The notes under the pieces: generated by a model | Databases searched by the model: none | What the model saw: the letters and a program-made list of their open reading frames with translations, nothing else | What the model was told of the DNA's origin: nothing | Part shown: in pieces, positions 1 to 9,213 of the stretch | How positions within the stretch are numbered: the first letter of the stretch is position 1 | Layout: every line of letters begins with the position of its first letter | Position numbers and translations under genes: made by a program | Assembly (NCBI GenBank): GCA_010692425.1 | Contig: JAAHHJ010000026.1 | Span: 1-64,000, forward strand | Direction of reading: 5' to 3' | Length of the DNA: 64,000 nt | Source of the DNA: Symploca sp. SIO3C6 | Lineage (GTDB): Bacteria > Cyanobacteriota > Cyanobacteriia > Cyanobacteriales > Coleofasciculaceae

Positions 1-145
1 GACATACTATCATTATTAAAAGGGTTGGGAGTTCAACCCTAGGCGTAGGAGATGTTAGACAGGCTGTGCCTGCAATCTCTGCTTGATGCCTGAATCCCAC
101 GAATTCAATTCGTGGGAGTGGCTCAATAGAATCTGACTATTTCCA

Positions 146-177
146 ACTCGGAGCCTCAAGTTGCAGAAGCTCCGAGT
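146..177 (-). terminator. Hairpin just downstream of bcsA (possible operon terminator)
   Basis: Perfect 9-bp inverted repeat ACTCGGAGC...GCTCCGAGT with 14-nt loop, immediately after the bcsA stop; no clear T-tract. A second hairpin CCCACGAA-TTCAA-TTCGTGGG lies at about 98-118. Confidence 0.45.
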
Positions 178-188
178 ACCTGATCACA

Positions 189-2780
189 TTAGTGCATAGC
201 GTTCAAAAGTTGTTTGATTCTGCGGATATGTTGGCGCTTTAACTTTTCTGGAAACTTTAGTTCCAGTGCTGTAGTTCTAATAGGTTCACCACTGCTTTCT
301 AGAGGGGGCAACTCCTCTACCGCTGCCACCTCACTCAGAAAGCGCTCTGGTAAAGGTTCTGTTGCATCTTGAATCAAAAGCAAACCAACCAGTGGTTTTT
401 CTTGCTTGAACCTCTCCAAAGTAGGATAAATTGCACTTCCATCTAATTCCATTCGCAGACCATTCACACCGATTTTAGTAACTTCTCCAGGATAAAAGTT
501 ACCTTCCCAGTAAATCTGGGCAGCCACGCTAACCGACTTGCGCACCCGATTAAAACTACCACTAGCAGGTTGAAATTCCTGTAAGGCGCGGCTGAGACTG
601 GTGGCTAAGAATTGTAGGGATGTCAGAGGTCGATCTACATCTTGGCGCTTTTGAGAATACCACTCTTTAACATCAGAATAAATTACCAAGGCAAGATTAT
701 CCAGTTGAGTTTGAGTAGGCTCGACGAAGTCAACTGCTAAGTGAGTTAGATTACCCTCTACAGGCGTTGCCCTGATAATCCGCGCCTCCAGCAGCGCCCG
801 CTTACCAAAGTCGCCCACTAACTCCACTTCCACCTCCTCAGGCAAATTCAGGGAACTATTTACAGCAATTAGGGCACCGGTTTCAGAGACATTTATAGTT
901 GTGCCACTCCAAGTCTGATCCAAACTGTGAACGATCGCACCAAGGCGTCGCGGCAAGCGGTGTGCAACTCGTAGTTGTGGTTGCTCCAAGGCAACCAGAA
1001 TTGCCGCTAGTAGCAATAGTAGGTTAAAGATACACCAAAGACCATTAATTATCACTGCTTCAGCATCCTCAGGGCGCAGCAGCAGCCAAAAGGGAACGCT
1101 AATCAGGGAAACAAGAACTAAGGCAGCTACAATCACAAGACCACGGGCTGACTCCCAATCAAAGCTACGCTTGGTTACTGTCAATCCCTTATCAGTAACG
1201 TTAAATGAACCTAGATTGGGATTGATTATTGCCATCAAAGTGACATATCCAGCCTGAAAAGCCATCACAAATTCAAAAATTTCATTCCAGAAGGAAAACC
1301 GAACCTCCTTGTAGGTGATGTAGTTAGCATTCAGGGAAAGGAGAATGTGGGGAAGAGCATAGGCTAGAGTTTCTAATCCTAAACCCTCAATCGGTCTAAT
1401 ACCGAATAACAAAAACAGTGTGGGAGCAATTGCATAAATTAGTCGGGGATAACCATAGAAAAAGTGGGAAGTAGCGCTGAAATAGCAGATCCTTTGGGGA
1501 ATTGTCAGCTTGAGTTTTGGGTTAAGCAGGGGGTTTTCGAGGCGCAAAATCTGAGCCATGCCACGAGCCCATCGTACTTGCTGCCCGACATAGGAAGAGA
1601 ATTTTTCCGGTGCTAAGCCAGCAATCATAATTTTGTCGTAGTAAACTGACTTGTAGCCCAAAGAATGCAGCCGCAAGGCAGTGTGACAATCTTCGGTAAC
1701 AGTTTCTACAGCAATCCCCCCCACTTGGACAATATGTTTTTTGCGAATTACTGCAGCTGAACCACAGAAAAAGGCAGCATTCCAAAAGTCATTGCCTTTT
1801 TGGAGTACCTTATAAAAAAGTTCATTGCCCACTGGAGTTCTACCACCAGTTAAAAGGTTACGCTCAAAAGGATCAGGGTTATAGAACCAGTGGGGAGTTT
1901 GCACAAATGAGACTTTGGGGTCGAAGAAAAAACCCACTGTGTGCTGAAGAAACTGTCGCGAGGGCATGTGATCACAGTCAAGAATCAGAACTAAATCCCC
2001 GTTGGTACGACCAAAAGCAGTGTTAATATTGCCAGCTTTAGCATGATCATTATTATCCCTAGTCATGAGGATCGCGCCGAGTTCTTGGCAAATTTGGCGT
2101 AAACTCTCCCTCCGGGCTTTATACTTTTCGGCCCTGCCATCATCTAAGACATAAACCCGTTTTTTGTCCTCCGGATAATCTAGGGCTAAGGCTGCCAGTA
2201 TAGTTTTACGGACAATCTCGACATCCTCGTTATAAGTCGGGATATAGACATCCACTGTGAACCATTGGCTTTGGGGAAAGTTTGCCAGATCAACTGGTTC
2301 GCGCTCCTGAATTTTGAGGGTTTGAAAGTAAGCTAACACCAGGGTGGTGATTGCATACAGTTCCGCCCCGTACAACAACAGACAAGATATACCATTGGAC
2401 CAAGTGTCAAAATTCAGGGTGTAACTGGTGCGGTAGTACAGGTAGCGGGCTGTAGTCACCAGGCTCAACCACACCAAAAACAAGTGTAAATACTCACTGG
2501 TTTTTTGATCAGAATATCTTGACTCAGCTTGCACAAATAACTGACCAATAAAGATTAGCATCAAAGCCACTAAGCCTTGCTGCCAGACTTTCAGAGGTGT
2601 AACAATTAGTGGAACAGATAACAACAGTAGCAACCCAATCAGCAACTGCAAAGGCTTGATTCCCAAACTACCTAGTGTCTGCTCAAACAACTGGGGAAGG
2701 ACATCCACCAACCAGAAGGTTACAGAGGGACGCTGACGGTGATTTGATCTTGATCGGGATCCGAACCAGGAAAAAGACAT
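189..2780 (-). CDS. bcsA: Cellulose synthase catalytic subunit (UDP-forming) with C-terminal PilZ domain
   Basis: GT2 motifs LDDGR, LDCDH, TEDCHT, QQVRWARGM; multiple TM segments; PilZ-like RLPRR...NVSETG. Confidence 0.95.
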   Translation of the reverse strand: MSFSWFGSRSRSNHRQRPSVTFWLVDVLPQLFEQTLGSLGIKPLQLLIGLLLLLSVPLIVTPLKVWQQGLVALMLIFIGQLFVQAESRYSDQKTSEYLHLFLVWLSLVTTARYLYYRTSYTLNFDTWSNGISCLLLYGAELYAITTLVLAYFQTLKIQEREPVDLANFPQSQWFTVDVYIPTYNEDVEIVRKTILAALALDYPEDKKRVYVLDDGRAEKYKARRESLRQICQELGAILMTRDNNDHAKAGNINTAFGRTNGDLVLILDCDHMPSRQFLQHTVGFFFDPKVSFVQTPHWFYNPDPFERNLLTGGRTPVGNELFYKVLQKGNDFWNAAFFCGSAAVIRKKHIVQVGGIAVETVTEDCHTALRLHSLGYKSVYYDKIMIAGLAPEKFSSYVGQQVRWARGMAQILRLENPLLNPKLKLTIPQRICYFSATSHFFYGYPRLIYAIAPTLFLLFGIRPIEGLGLETLAYALPHILLSLNANYITYKEVRFSFWNEIFEFVMAFQAGYVTLMAIINPNLGSFNVTDKGLTVTKRSFDWESARGLVIVAALVLVSLISVPFWLLLRPEDAEAVIINGLWCIFNLLLLLAAILVALEQPQLRVAHRLPRRLGAIVHSLDQTWSGTTINVSETGALIAVNSSLNLPEEVEVELVGDFGKRALLEARIIRATPVEGNLTHLAVDFVEPTQTQLDNLALVIYSDVKEWYSQKRQDVDRPLTSLQFLATSLSRALQEFQPASGSFNRVRKSVSVAAQIYWEGNFYPGEVTKIGVNGLRMELDGSAIYPTLERFKQEKPLVGLLLIQDATEPLPERFLSEVAAVEELPPLESSGEPIRTTALELKFPEKLKRQHIRRIKQLLNAMH

Positions 2781-2813
2781 TTCAACTCATTGATTAGATT
2801 TATTAGGTAAAGA

Positions 2814-5441
2814 CTAATGACCCTTTTGATCACTAACGCGTTTGAGAGAAAGCTGAAGAACACCGTAGAGTAGGATGGCGACAGCAATAATGCCTAAAGG
2901 CAGAAAATACCAATTGTTTTGCAAAAAGCGAGAGGCTTTACTAAGTGGCGTTGTTTTTTCGACGCGTGTTGTTGAAGAAGCATTGTTAAAAAACTTGATT
3001 TTGTAGGTATTGCTGTCATAGCTAGAGGTATCTTCCTCTTGGCTACTAATGAAGGCTGTATCTTCCTCAAGCTGATAGAACAAAGGGTCTTTGAGGAACA
3101 GTTGCCGTACCCGTTCTAAACCACTATCGGCTTGAGCTAAAATGCCTAAGATTACCAGTTGACGATTATTAGGAGAAACAATTTCCTGAATCATGCCATC
3201 CTCATCCGACAGGTTTTGGGCACTAGCTTGAGTTGACTGGCGCAATCCAAAATTACCCAAGCGAACACTACCAGAGTTAAACTCTCTCTGAAAGGGAAAA
3301 TTATCCTGGGTACCAATTCCCACTAGATGGTGGGTATCACGAACCCCAGGCGGTATACTTTCAGCTGTATAAGCCTCTAATCCTATTCCTTTTGAGCTAC
3401 TCAATTTACCTAAGCGTTCACTCAATGCCAGCATCGTCAGCAGTTCATTATCTGAGGGAGTTTCAGGTAAAATAATTGCTGTTTTGGACAGATCCTGAGG
3501 AGCAGTAAAGGGGAAACCAGACTGCAATAGTTTCAGGTCTGGAAGTTCTACAGAAGTTTCTCGGTTAAGCTGAAAGCTACTATCAGCATGCAGCGTGCCT
3601 GTCAGTTGGTCGTCGGTGAGCTTACCACACCGTGCGGGTTCTCTAGGATCGAGTCTGAAGGCCACTTGCAGTTTGGAGTTGGGCTTGATCAGTTCGGGAG
3701 GTAAATTAACTTTCAAGGTTTGGCGATTTTCTCCGTCAAGATTAGTCAATCGCTTACCACGGACTAAAACATCATCAATTAAAACTTCTACAGCGGAGGT
3801 TCTCGGATTTACCTGCGGACCATAGCTATAAATTAGGTTCATCGAACTCCCCCGTTTAAATCTGTCATCCGGCAAAGCCCGAAAATCAAACTCAATTGGT
3901 GCTTGAGAACCTCTAACTGTAATGTCTTTAAAAGGCTTACCTTCGACGCGCGTCCTCAGATCACTCAGTTGAAAAGTATTTTGCTCCGGCAAATAACCGG
4001 GCCACTGACGAAGCGGCGGTGGTGGCGGCTCTTTGGCATCAGTAACTAAAATGGCTGGACCAGTACCGAGTTTACGAGTATCTGGCTGCACCAAAAACTG
4101 GACTGCTTTGATTACACCCTCTGTGCCATTGCCCGTAGCTACTAAAACAGGGATACCCTCATCACTAATCGTGGTTAGCATTAGTACGCCCACATCGGCA
4201 GGTAAAGGCGATTTCTCCCCATCGAGTAAGTTATTGTTGTTGATCTCAAAAGGCAAATCCAAAGATTTTAAAGCAGGTTGATCAGCAGGAGTACCAATGA
4301 TCATCAAGCGATCGCCCCACTCCAATTGCTTAATATCTTCAACTAGCTTAGTCTCGATGGGACGAAAATCAGCAAATCTACCTAGAGCTGCTTGTAAGCG
4401 AGGCGCTGCTGTTAACCAAGCATCACTAAGCCTCGGTAAAAGATAAGCGACGCGATTGGGGTCTAAGCTAAGTTCATCAAAGAACGGATAGGGATAGTTA
4501 TTAAAATTTAGGGTAGTTGGTTTGGTTTTGTATTCAAATAATAATCGCGAATCGGGCAGAATCTCAGTCCAAAGCTCAGGGTCATCAGAATCACTGCATT
4601 TGGCATTATTTTGCTGTACCACCAGCGAGATTTCATTGTAGTCTTGCAGTAAGCCTCGCGGGATATAAAAAATCTCATTACCGATCTCAGATTTATAGCT
4701 ATCTCCCTCAGGTTGAGAGTCAACGAATGGTTTGCGATTGAGCGCGACAGTGCCGACACTGGTATCGTTGACTTTCAACGTCAGCATTGAGGAGCCTTTA
4801 AGTAGTTCCGGCGAGTGTCGGAAGCGGATCCATGCTTTCGCCGTGACCGATTCCGGATCCCAACTACGGGGGCGCGTAAACCCGAGTCTCGCTTCGGCAT
4901 GAACACCCTCTAGGCGTAAGCGGTTGCCCACTATTGGAGAGCGATTAAACTGAAGTTTATATTCACTTACCGGAATATTGTCAGCCTCAGCAGTTTGGTT
5001 AGTACTATTTGGAGCTGACCTAACTGGTTGAGCCTGAGGGCGAGGAGTTGAACGTCTCGGTTGGGTTCGAGCAGGGGCAAAGTTTTGCTGTCTTGTGGGC
5101 GCTGGGGCAGGGGCAGGGGCTGCCCTTCTTGTGGGCGCTGGAGGAGGAGCACTCCGCTTGGGCGCTGGAGGACGACTCTGCTGTTTAGGGGCTGGAGCTG
5201 GTCTAGGTCTAGGTTTATAGACTGGTGGTTTAGCCGGAGCACTGGGTAAAGCGTATTCTCGAATTAGCTGGTTTTCTTGCTCTTGGAGGCTGCGATCGCT
5301 TTGAGCCAGTACAAAGGTGGTACTCATCCCTAACACTAAGACGAGGGTACTACAAAGCAGCAGTAACCATAATTGCGGGCGACGCTTTTTGGGATGGTTA
5401 GAAACAGTATTGGTTTGGGGGCGGCAAAACAGGCGTTTCAT
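2814..5441 (-). CDS. bcsB: Cellulose synthase regulatory/periplasmic subunit BcsB
   Basis: Signal peptide, Pro/Ala-rich linker, BcsB-like periplasmic domain, C-terminal TM anchor; directly downstream of bcsA-type genes in an operon. Confidence 0.85.
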   Translation of the reverse strand: MKRLFCRPQTNTVSNHPKKRRPQLWLLLLCSTLVLVLGMSTTFVLAQSDRSLQEQENQLIREYALPSAPAKPPVYKPRPRPAPAPKQQSRPPAPKRSAPPPAPTRRAAPAPAPAPTRQQNFAPARTQPRRSTPRPQAQPVRSAPNSTNQTAEADNIPVSEYKLQFNRSPIVGNRLRLEGVHAEARLGFTRPRSWDPESVTAKAWIRFRHSPELLKGSSMLTLKVNDTSVGTVALNRKPFVDSQPEGDSYKSEIGNEIFYIPRGLLQDYNEISLVVQQNNAKCSDSDDPELWTEILPDSRLLFEYKTKPTTLNFNNYPYPFFDELSLDPNRVAYLLPRLSDAWLTAAPRLQAALGRFADFRPIETKLVEDIKQLEWGDRLMIIGTPADQPALKSLDLPFEINNNNLLDGEKSPLPADVGVLMLTTISDEGIPVLVATGNGTEGVIKAVQFLVQPDTRKLGTGPAILVTDAKEPPPPPLRQWPGYLPEQNTFQLSDLRTRVEGKPFKDITVRGSQAPIEFDFRALPDDRFKRGSSMNLIYSYGPQVNPRTSAVEVLIDDVLVRGKRLTNLDGENRQTLKVNLPPELIKPNSKLQVAFRLDPREPARCGKLTDDQLTGTLHADSSFQLNRETSVELPDLKLLQSGFPFTAPQDLSKTAIILPETPSDNELLTMLALSERLGKLSSSKGIGLEAYTAESIPPGVRDTHHLVGIGTQDNFPFQREFNSGSVRLGNFGLRQSTQASAQNLSDEDGMIQEIVSPNNRQLVILGILAQADSGLERVRQLFLKDPLFYQLEEDTAFISSQEEDTSSYDSNTYKIKFFNNASSTTRVEKTTPLSKASRFLQNNWYFLPLGIIAVAILLYGVLQLSLKRVSDQKGH

Positions 5442-5491
5442 AGTTTTAGTTGTCTTGCATCCTTATCATCAATGTGGATAGAGTTCTACTT

Positions 5492-6823
5492 CTACTGTGG
5501 TTGCAGTAGTTGGGGTTCAATTTCTGTAGGCGGCAACAATGCTAACCAGACTAGGTTCTGGGTGTAGTAGGCAGATTGGTCATCCCAAATCCCTTGGTTA
5601 TATCGAGGCAATAATTTCTGATCCAGCAGCTGTTGAGCTTTATCTGGCTCGATTAAGCGCCAAGCAGCATAAAGCATCGCATATTGGGAAGTAGCATCGT
5701 AACTGACTGTTGCTTGTCCCTTGAGGTCAATACGAGCAGGCAGGCGGGATGAAGAATGCCATAGCTGCTGGAGGTGTTGGCTGGCAGTTTGTAAATAACT
5801 GCGGGCTTCACGAGAATCGAACCAAACCGCATCCCAAGCTACCCGCCACCAAACGCGGTAGGCATCAAAGCTATACAGGCTCTGAATCTTACTATCCGAT
5901 GGTAGTGGTTTAATTTGACCTGTGTTGAGATCAAGGGCAATCCAGTCACTGGGTAAGCCTGTAGCGGCAATCTGGGAAGAATTATTGAGTACCTGGTAGC
6001 TGCTCTCTACTAAGGAAAGCCAATCATGATCAGGATCAACCTGGGCAAAGAGACGAAAAGCATAGGGAGCAAAATAAGAGGGATTGAGATATATTTTGCC
6101 TTCTGGCAATACAAAGGCGGAGGCAGGCCCTGGCAAGAGATAGTTTTTACCCTCTTGTCCTTCTATAGTTGAAAATTGCCACAAATCCCGCAGTTTTTTC
6201 AGGGCTAAATCCAGATATTCAGGACGTCCCCAGCGACGAGATGCCAGGATTAAAGCAGTAATGCAATCAATGTCAGCATCGCTAGCAAAATTTTCGTCAA
6301 TAGTGCCCCAGTTACCTGCTTGATCAATTCCCCACTTCCAAGCCCAAAGTTGGTCTAGAGGTTCCCCTGCTGCTGAGCGCCTACGGAGGTTATTTTCTGC
6401 CCAGTTTAAGGTAGTTGCAAAGGTGGCAGGGTCATTAATCAAGACAGCCCTGAGCATGGCATAGGCCTGTCCTTCTGAGGTTGAGCGATCGCTAGCCTCA
6501 TAGTCAATTACTCGTCCATCAGCTTGAATGAATTGCTGGCGGTAAACTTCCCAACTTTGTTGTAGTAGTTCACTGTTAACTTGCAATTTAGCTAAAGATG
6601 AAGAACTGGCAACAGGGGCATCCTCTGTTGGCGGTGGCGAGTTTGATGATGTCTCTGACTTTGGAGTCATTGAAACACAGCCAGTCAAAGCCAAAAGAAC
6701 TGCCAGCGCAGCCCTATTTACCAAAACTGGGGGATTAATGACCAAAGTGGTCAATCTTAACATCATCGTTAAAATCAACATCTGCATAATTCGGTGAGAC
6801 TTGGGATTTAAAAACGCTCCCAA
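5492..6823 (-). CDS. Glycosyl hydrolase family 8 endoglucanase-like (BcsZ-like), putative lipoprotein
   Basis: GH8-like features (SEGQAYAMLRAV, WAWKWG, DADIDCITALILASRRWG), lipobox-like LTGC, bcs operon context. Confidence 0.85.
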   Translation of the reverse strand: MGAFLNPKSHRIMQMLILTMMLRLTTLVINPPVLVNRAALAVLLALTGCVSMTPKSETSSNSPPPTEDAPVASSSSLAKLQVNSELLQQSWEVYRQQFIQADGRVIDYEASDRSTSEGQAYAMLRAVLINDPATFATTLNWAENNLRRRSAAGEPLDQLWAWKWGIDQAGNWGTIDENFASDADIDCITALILASRRWGRPEYLDLALKKLRDLWQFSTIEGQEGKNYLLPGPASAFVLPEGKIYLNPSYFAPYAFRLFAQVDPDHDWLSLVESSYQVLNNSSQIAATGLPSDWIALDLNTGQIKPLPSDSKIQSLYSFDAYRVWWRVAWDAVWFDSREARSYLQTASQHLQQLWHSSSRLPARIDLKGQATVSYDATSQYAMLYAAWRLIEPDKAQQLLDQKLLPRYNQGIWDDQSAYYTQNLVWLALLPPTEIEPQLLQPQ

Positions 6824-9213
6824 TGGGGCTGAAAACCTCGCCTGCGGAGGAAGTCTTCTTCAATTTCCTGCCGCTTTTGGGACAGGTTAGTGCTAGCAAC
6901 ACCCCGCTGAAATTGTTCTAATTGCAACTGCTCCAGCTCTGCCAGAGCCTTAAGCTGCAAATCTTGAGCTCGATTGAGGTCAACCACTGACTGACGCAAT
7001 ACCCAATCATCAGGCTTGAGAGCGATTGCCTGAGCATAAAGTTCACCAGCATCATCAAAGCGCCGTTGTTGAAAGCGAACTCCACCTAAAGCTGCCAATG
7101 CCTCTCTGTTACCAGGCTGAGCTGCTAAAATCACTTCGTAGGCTTGGCTGGCAAATTCTAAATCATTTATAGCTTGAGCTAAATCTCCCTGTAAAAAGTA
7201 GTTAGCAATATCGCTGGGATTGCGAGCCACAAACTGAGCTATCCTTGCCCTTGCCTGAGCTGGAGAGCGCTTGGCAACTACCTGAATCGCTCTGATGTTG
7301 ACTGGTATGTTATCTGGCTCAATTTGCAGTAGGGCATTATAAAGAGGTTCACGCCGTACATCAGCTGGCAGGGTGCCAACTAGAGCAAATAACTCCGGTG
7401 GAGTATTGGTGGGAGGTTGTGTCTGTAACCAATAGTTAAGTACTCCTTCTGCTTGTGACTCAGAAATCACCTCTGCCTCATAGGCAAGGCTGGCACGTGC
7501 TAGCTGTAGTCTTGTGTCCTGAGGATTACGAGCAATTAACTGATCGTAAATCGCCAGCGCTTCTGTAGGCCGATTCTGGGCAAGGCGTATGCCTGAAAGT
7601 CCCTGTAGGGCAGCATTGAGAACATCAAGGTCAGTTGGGTTACTAGCAATTAAACTTTGGTAACGGAAGGCGGCAGCTTCTAAGGAGCCCTCGCGACGTT
7701 CAATTTCGGCAGCTAGCAATTGTGGTGCTAAATCCCTGGCACCTTCTGGGGTTGCTGAGTAAGTTGCTAAGGCACTCCTTGCCTGCATCAGATCATTGTT
7801 TTCGATAAACATCTGAGCAATGCGGAAATTTAAAAAGGGTGCATTGACGCCAGACTGTAGCAAACTGATGTAAACGGGTAAAAATTCCGAGCCAGGAGGA
7901 TCAATACCCACCAAGGCTTGAGCTAACTGTTGTTGCTCATTAGGATCTGTAGGCAGTGGTGTAACTACACTAGCCAGAGTTTGTCTGAGTTGGGCTTTGG
8001 AGATTAAACCCATTTGACTTTCTAGCGCCAATTGCTTGACAATCAGAGTGCGATTATTGGGCTGAGTAGCTGTTAGCTGTCGATACAACTGTAGGGCTGT
8101 TTGCCTTTCGGCTGGTATGCCACTAAAGACATCAGCTACCTCAATCAGCAGGTTGGGTTCAGGATTGGCAGTTGTACTGAGTGCCTGACGATAGAGACTG
8201 GCTACTGATGGGGCAAGGGAGTTATCGTTGGTACTATTGCGAATTTCATTAAGCGATCGCGCTAAGGGCAAAGCCGCATCGGCTCTACCTTGGAGTGGCT
8301 CTAATACTGCCAAGGCTTGGTTGGCTTCACCATTGGCAACGTAGGCTTGGGAAAGGGCGGCGCGAGTTTGAATACCAAGGTCATCAAGCTGATTTGGGTT
8401 TTGCAGCTGAGCTTCTAGAATTTCTACAGCCTGGAGGGGATTGCCAGTTTCTCGCAAGGCTCGGGCATAGGAAATTGCCGCATAATCAGTGATGGCTCCA
8501 CCTGTTGTTCTGTAGCGATTAAATAGTTCTAGTCCCTGTGTATAGTTGCCGCTATTGGTGTAGATTTCGGCAGCACCGAGGAGTACCTCAGGTGTAGGAT
8601 TAGCTTGCAGAGCAATTTCGTAATCTGCTAAGGCTTCCGTAAACCTTCCTTGGTAGCCATAGAGTAATCCGCGCCTACCCCGAGCTTCAGCATCATTGGG
8701 ATTCAACTCCAACAAGGTAGTCAGCGCCTCAATTCCTCGGAGCTGCCACTCTTGTCGATAACCACCCAATAAACCAACAGACTTCAACGCTAGCTCATTG
8801 CGAGGATCTTGAGCTAGTACCTGCTGATAGGTGTCCCAAGCTTGTTCGATTAATCCCTGCCGCCTGTAGGCAATTGCCAAACCTAACTTGGCTTCCAAGG
8901 AGCTAGGATTATTGCGCACAGCTTGCTCAAAAGCCTCAATGGCATCCTTAACTCGACCCTCTTGAAGGAGTGTAAAACCTCTGCCTACCGAGGTTGGTAC
9001 ACTCTGGGCTTGAGCAGCAGGAATCTTGGTTAACATCGGCAAGGGCAACAGGTTTCCAGCGATGCTAATGCTAATCATACTGATACCTACACCTAACCAT
9101 TGGCAAGTCAACAGTAACAAGAAAACAATAAAAAGATAAAAGCTATCAGTGTTGTTAGCTTTTGAGTTTTGGCTTTTGGCTTTTAACAAGAATTGGTCAA
9201 TCATTTTACTCAT
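6808..9213 (-). CDS. TPR-repeat protein, BcsC N-terminal-like
   Basis: Many TPR repeats (AIEAFEQAVRNNPSSLEAKLGLAIAYRRQG etc.); overlaps the upstream ORF by 4 bp; bcs operon. Confidence 0.8.
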   Translation of the reverse strand: MSKMIDQFLLKAKSQNSKANNTDSFYLFIVFLLLLTCQWLGVGISMISISIAGNLLPLPMLTKIPAAQAQSVPTSVGRGFTLLQEGRVKDAIEAFEQAVRNNPSSLEAKLGLAIAYRRQGLIEQAWDTYQQVLAQDPRNELALKSVGLLGGYRQEWQLRGIEALTTLLELNPNDAEARGRRGLLYGYQGRFTEALADYEIALQANPTPEVLLGAAEIYTNSGNYTQGLELFNRYRTTGGAITDYAAISYARALRETGNPLQAVEILEAQLQNPNQLDDLGIQTRAALSQAYVANGEANQALAVLEPLQGRADAALPLARSLNEIRNSTNDNSLAPSVASLYRQALSTTANPEPNLLIEVADVFSGIPAERQTALQLYRQLTATQPNNRTLIVKQLALESQMGLISKAQLRQTLASVVTPLPTDPNEQQQLAQALVGIDPPGSEFLPVYISLLQSGVNAPFLNFRIAQMFIENNDLMQARSALATYSATPEGARDLAPQLLAAEIERREGSLEAAAFRYQSLIASNPTDLDVLNAALQGLSGIRLAQNRPTEALAIYDQLIARNPQDTRLQLARASLAYEAEVISESQAEGVLNYWLQTQPPTNTPPELFALVGTLPADVRREPLYNALLQIEPDNIPVNIRAIQVVAKRSPAQARARIAQFVARNPSDIANYFLQGDLAQAINDLEFASQAYEVILAAQPGNREALAALGGVRFQQRRFDDAGELYAQAIALKPDDWVLRQSVVDLNRAQDLQLKALAELEQLQLEQFQRGVASTNLSQKRQEIEEDFLRRRGFQPHWERF

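Noticed and set aside
1522-1785. Antisense/overlapping ORFs inside bcsA, bcsB, gyrB and NRPS (e.g. 3595-3825, 4033-4281, 44226-44477, 62589-62798)
   Set aside because: Opposite-strand or alternate-frame shadows of clear genes.
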